Shown here: piece after piece, positions 61,601-64,000 of the stretch
Layout: every line of letters begins with the position of its first letter
How positions within the stretch are numbered: the stretch's first letter is position 1
DNA from: Pseudomonadales bacterium
Lineage (GTDB): Bacteria; Pseudomonadota; Gammaproteobacteria; Pseudomonadales; Azotimanducaceae
DNA: 64,000 nucleotides
Direction: 5' to 3'
NCBI GenBank assembly: GCA_019090615.1
Contig: JAHRVQ010000047.1
Location: 1-64,000 of the forward strand
Position numbers and translations under genes: made by a program
The notes under the pieces: generated by a model
The model's database searches: none
Told to the model about the DNA's origin: nothing
Seen by the model: only the letters and a program-made list of their open reading frames with translations

Positions 61601-64000
61601 ACTGGATGTGAGCGAAATTGAAGAGAGCGATACCTTCGAGATTACTCGCCTTGCGGTTTTTCAGCTGCTGGATAGCCTGCCAGTATTGCCTGAGTTTCAG
61701 GATCAGAACCTGGATGATTTTGATGAATTTTTGCAGGATGCAGTGGATAGCGTAACAGTTTCATGCACAGTTGAGCGGTTTGACGGTCTTGATCCACGCG
61801 ACCCATTTGCTGACGGCGGTGCGCTAGAAGGCGTTACGGTTAATGTTTTCCCCATTGATTTTGATGACCGTACTGGAGACTTCTTTAAAGGTGATGTGGT
61901 TGCCACCACGACTACAGGTACCTTGACCGAAGTGGACGGTAGAGCATTGGTCACCTATGAGTTATCGGGTATTTCCGCACTTGTTGGGGAGCAACGTGGG
62001 CGCGAATATATCATGCAGTTTGATATAGAAAGCTATGAGAACCCCGTGCCAGAGTTGTTTTTCTATGTGGATGGTTTTGATGCTGAACAGGAACTTTGTG
62101 GCGTAGAATTTCCCTTGTTCATCGGACCGGATGAAAATTTTGTGCCAGTTCCTGGTATTGGGCTGGTGTCCGATCAAAGTAGAACTGACGAAAATGGCGA
62201 GGACCAGTTAGAGGGAATTGACCTCAGCAACATTGACGTGCCAGGTGGGTTTATCTACCTTACCGAAGAAGACCAGGCAGCTGGTTTTGGTATCGTCGAC
62301 TTTAATCTGATTTCTACTGAAAGTGGTTTTGAACTGAGCATATTTGATCCTGCTACTGGCGCTGGTTTTGCGCCATTATTTGGTGAGTTCGGTGCAGATG
62401 GTGTTGTCGCTTCACTCGTAGCAACCGAAACGAACGAACCATTGTTCGGGATCTACTCAGTCTTAGGGGCTAATATCCGTGGCGCAGTCACAGAGGCTGC
62501 TGATGAAACCGTCTCTCTTTCAACCACCATTAGTATTGAAACAGACGAGCAGTTGTTTGAATATGATCGGTTGTATCTGTTTCGAGATGCTGAAGGTCAG
62601 TACTGGGTGCTAGAAATGCGTTTTGCAGATATTTTCGAAGATTTTGACGGCTCTGAAGGGGCCTTTATTGATCTTGGTTTTGCCTCAATCAACAGTGTTG
62701 GTGAGGTGCAGCTAACAGAACCCGCCTTTGATGCTGGGTTTGATGAGGGCTTTAATGACTTCCGCTTTTACTATATGGGATTGGGCGACTTTATTATCCT
62801 CGACTCGCCCACGGGCTATGAAGGTTCGGATTATCAACCACCGGAAATATTTAGTTTTGGTGACGTCGACTACAGTCAGTTGAGTGATACTTCAGATGGG
62901 GTTGTGCTTCGCTATGCTGGGGAATATTTCGACGATAACGTTTCCTCCATAGAAGATTTTGACGCGCTATTTGAAAATGGTGATTTTTCGGATGTCCCAG
63001 TCCGCATTGATTCCACCGGGAGCAACGTTAGCTTCGTTAAAATGTCCTTTGATAAGGATAACCGGCAGTATATTTTGTCTCCTGATCCAGATGCTGCGAC
63101 ACCCTCCATAAGCAGTTTAAGTGGCGGTGATATCATTATTATTATGGATTCTGCGGCTGAGAACCCAGGCCCTGCTTATTTAGCAAGAGTCTTGCGCAAT
63201 GCACCTGATGATGATCCCTATGTTAATTTCAGTATATCGTTGGAAGTCGTGCCTTTTAATGGAAGCGACAATGGTGCCGACCAGGATCCTGAACAGCAGA
63301 GCGATGATTCTGCGGAAGGTGCTGGCGATAGTGCCGATGTGGCTTGTTTCCTTGCCGACGGAGACTGTCCAACAGATCTGCCAGCGCTCTTTTATGCATC
63401 AGACCTTACTGTACAACAGGGGGTAATATTTGATTTTGATTCTGACGGTGTACCAGCCGTATTTGATCCGAATGATGAGGATCCTAATATACCTGGTGCT
63501 GGCGGTTTTGATTTTGGCTGTTGTTTCAACGAAGGGTTGTTTTTTGAACCGCTGATAGAATCTGTTGGTGGAGTTGCGACTAACTTTGTATATGTCGAAA
63601 CCCAGGGTTTATATCCGGGTGATATACAGGAAGTATCCTTGCGCAGCAGCGACCTATTTGGCGACGATGACTTACATAGTTTCTTTACCTGTGAACCGGC
63701 CAGTTTTGGCGATGCTACCACCGGCACTGCTACGGGTGTTTTTGAAGCCGCAACCTGTACGGCAAGTGAAGCTGTCAATGGCATTGTATTTGAGCAAGGC
63801 TTTCAATCCTTTGATGCGGTGGCTTTTGAAATGGAGTTACCTACAGAACTGGTGGCAGGCCTTGATCGGGTATTCGTTGAATATGAGGTGACCTTTAGTC
63901 AGCCGTTAGATCCACAGGGCAACCCATTATCTTGTGGTGATATAGATTGTGAAGCCAGGCCTAACCTTGATGGTGACTTTTTGTTCCGTGTAGTGGCTGC
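58695..64000 (+). CDS. giant secreted protein, 3' end beyond the window
   Basis: An open frame runs from a GTG at 58695 (GGAG six bases upstream) to the right edge: 1768 codons with no stop found at any point checked. The signal peptide covers about residues 1-35 (LCLSLLLMVAVPLQAA). Then come a beta-rich domain with paired Cys, a helical region (about 440-600) with a very acidic stretch near 496-520 (EDIFEDFEDDFE), further alternating domains, and near residue 1580 a Ca-binding-like DFDSDGVPAVFDPNDEDPN as in thrombospondin type 3 repeats. An ATG at 58713 is an alternative start. Probably a surface or matrix protein; function unknown. Confidence 0.85.
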   Translation, partial: MKPSNNMSYLSAKKLCLSLLLMVAVPLQAAIFSSTLPTSRSVQVGQTATAFGTIINAGTETATACGLALGTSVDASFSYQTTDPSTNASIGDANTPIDIAAGGSQSYIFSITPNSAFSPVEVTIEFDCSNTDAAPVFTGLNTLLLSASTDPVPDIVALAAASGEFAGTVDIAETNAIGVFAVASVNVGSAATITVTADDAEAGLPIGFLLCETDPTTAACINPTVPSANPVTTTINANATPTFGIFVTQTANVTFDPAFKRVFLRFKDSAGLTRGATSVAVQTAIASLALSGEVATFPDTSSSQTALRVLGADESTQTEFGQDDMQGARALVSLYLLSDTEKATPVATIKTNSDGTYEVRANDIVEYLVSKGLVATGASDAAILAAFKALGQLQVSALIVEEETDGSLKAISIQTIADPTSTEPVKVNPIVHRVIKAVLDQIVEAVNTLTTLGLSQETVDALGQSIIEDVATQIATVLDEAAGSTLVIPDGQTAEDIFEDFEDDFEVAVGEAELDSLQVLIEADEEFEEADLEILGDDVLTADTVKQDSDLTGGLDGEDAGLVAGLDSTITDALLDQVDELDSSSFTDQAAADEAAVKQITLRREGLQKFFLSLGFSVVVAQDTVSDTSVIVASLQTPPHIPETFLPGKRAFGERGLRYFKVGTGDVAGDFSDAVTLSSEIGEKLAGVSQAVVDEIVQNGPDSEADFEVLDRLRLYQELLDRVEHNPLISSELTDFIIANADKKVQVKKIGSVIASNFGWVQELVNVTEEGFPIYTDRVLPVSGGAAVDASEIVRFLSFRLEDSPGAAASSLTSEAQFFAQFAPEAIEIEIQNLFATGIGDLPFDQILAEVYPATLAGYKDLIVGNNATGFLPSPPYEDARDRVARGITSAFPAELFGTSITSETAFNIRPAFFLVNYLLQSDFAIEAEEGFFTEIELVGQSLLRPNFENLKFLEPGDDFTVAGLMAELLDVSEIEESDTFEITRLAVFQLLDSLPVLPEFQDQNLDDFDEFLQDAVDSVTVSCTVERFDGLDPRDPFADGGALEGVTVNVFPIDFDDRTGDFFKGDVVATTTTGTLTEVDGRALVTYELSGISALVGEQRGREYIMQFDIESYENPVPELFFYVDGFDAEQELCGVEFPLFIGPDENFVPVPGIGLVSDQSRTDENGEDQLEGIDLSNIDVPGGFIYLTEEDQAAGFGIVDFNLISTESGFELSIFDPATGAGFAPLFGEFGADGVVASLVATETNEPLFGIYSVLGANIRGAVTEAADETVSLSTTISIETDEQLFEYDRLYLFRDAEGQYWVLEMRFADIFEDFDGSEGAFIDLGFASINSVGEVQLTEPAFDAGFDEGFNDFRFYYMGLGDFIILDSPTGYEGSDYQPPEIFSFGDVDYSQLSDTSDGVVLRYAGEYFDDNVSSIEDFDALFENGDFSDVPVRIDSTGSNVSFVKMSFDKDNRQYILSPDPDAATPSISSLSGGDIIIIMDSAAENPGPAYLARVLRNAPDDDPYVNFSISLEVVPFNGSDNGADQDPEQQSDDSAEGAGDSADVACFLADGDCPTDLPALFYASDLTVQQGVIFDFDSDGVPAVFDPNDEDPNIPGAGGFDFGCCFNEGLFFEPLIESVGGVATNFVYVETQGLYPGDIQEVSLRSSDLFGDDDLHSFFTCEPASFGDATTGTATGVFEAATCTASEAVNGIVFEQGFQSFDAVAFEMELPTELVAGLDRVFVEYEVTFSQPLDPQGNPLSCGDIDCEARPNLDGDFLFRVVA

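Overview
The window looks like chromosomal DNA of a free-living Gram-negative bacterium, most likely a gammaproteobacterium. The grounds are many lipoproteins with clear lipoboxes, TolQ/ExbB-type and TonB-C-type proteins, a complete hut (histidine utilisation) set, PEP-CTERM proteins with a PrsT-like TPR protein, and a DUF3015/DUF4105 pair. No rRNA, tRNA, CRISPR array, transposase or integrase was recognised. I cannot name the genus, and base composition was not computed.

Layout. (1) 107-9198, minus strand: a tight seven-gene operon. In transcription order it encodes a pseudokinase-TPR membrane protein, a PEGA-repeat/FGE-sulfatase-fold membrane protein, a small membrane protein, a MotA/TolQ/ExbB proton-channel homologue, an Hsp70/actin-fold protein, and two von Willebrand A (vWA) proteins that share an N-terminal membrane plug. 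I read it as a proton-driven envelope motor whose usual ExbD/MotB subunits are replaced by vWA proteins; this is the best candidate for an undescribed system. (2) 9779-17795: four lipoproteins and two paralogous TPR/TonB-C periplasmic proteins, probably functionally linked to the first block. (3) 18089-28789: mostly housekeeping genes: M48 protease, thiolase-like protein, YdjC deacetylase, three Nudix or SDR enzymes, MerC-like protein, a DUF47-PiT phosphate transport pair and a SprA-family protein. (4) 29125-35786: PEP-CTERM-related block with a PrsT-like TPR protein, a TPR-methyltransferase, a PEP-CTERM protein and a membrane protein. (5) 36077-44112: DUF2889 protein, a soluble-adenylyl-cyclase-like regulator of about 1360 residues, and DUF3015-DUF4105. 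(6) 44230-47637: a full-length homologue of plant methionine S-methyltransferase. (7) 47999-51981: a second PEP-CTERM gene with a textbook sigma-54 promoter, a lone response regulator, an FG-GAP protein and a Nudix protein. (8) 52061-58398: hutI-hutG divergent from hutU-hutH. (9) 58695 to the right edge: one uninterrupted reading frame for a giant secreted protein that continues past the window.

A recurrent feature is short perfect or near-perfect tandem duplications with a 12-27 bp unit (often 12). In four genes they lie exactly across the stop codon; elsewhere they lie in flexible linkers or intergenic DNA.
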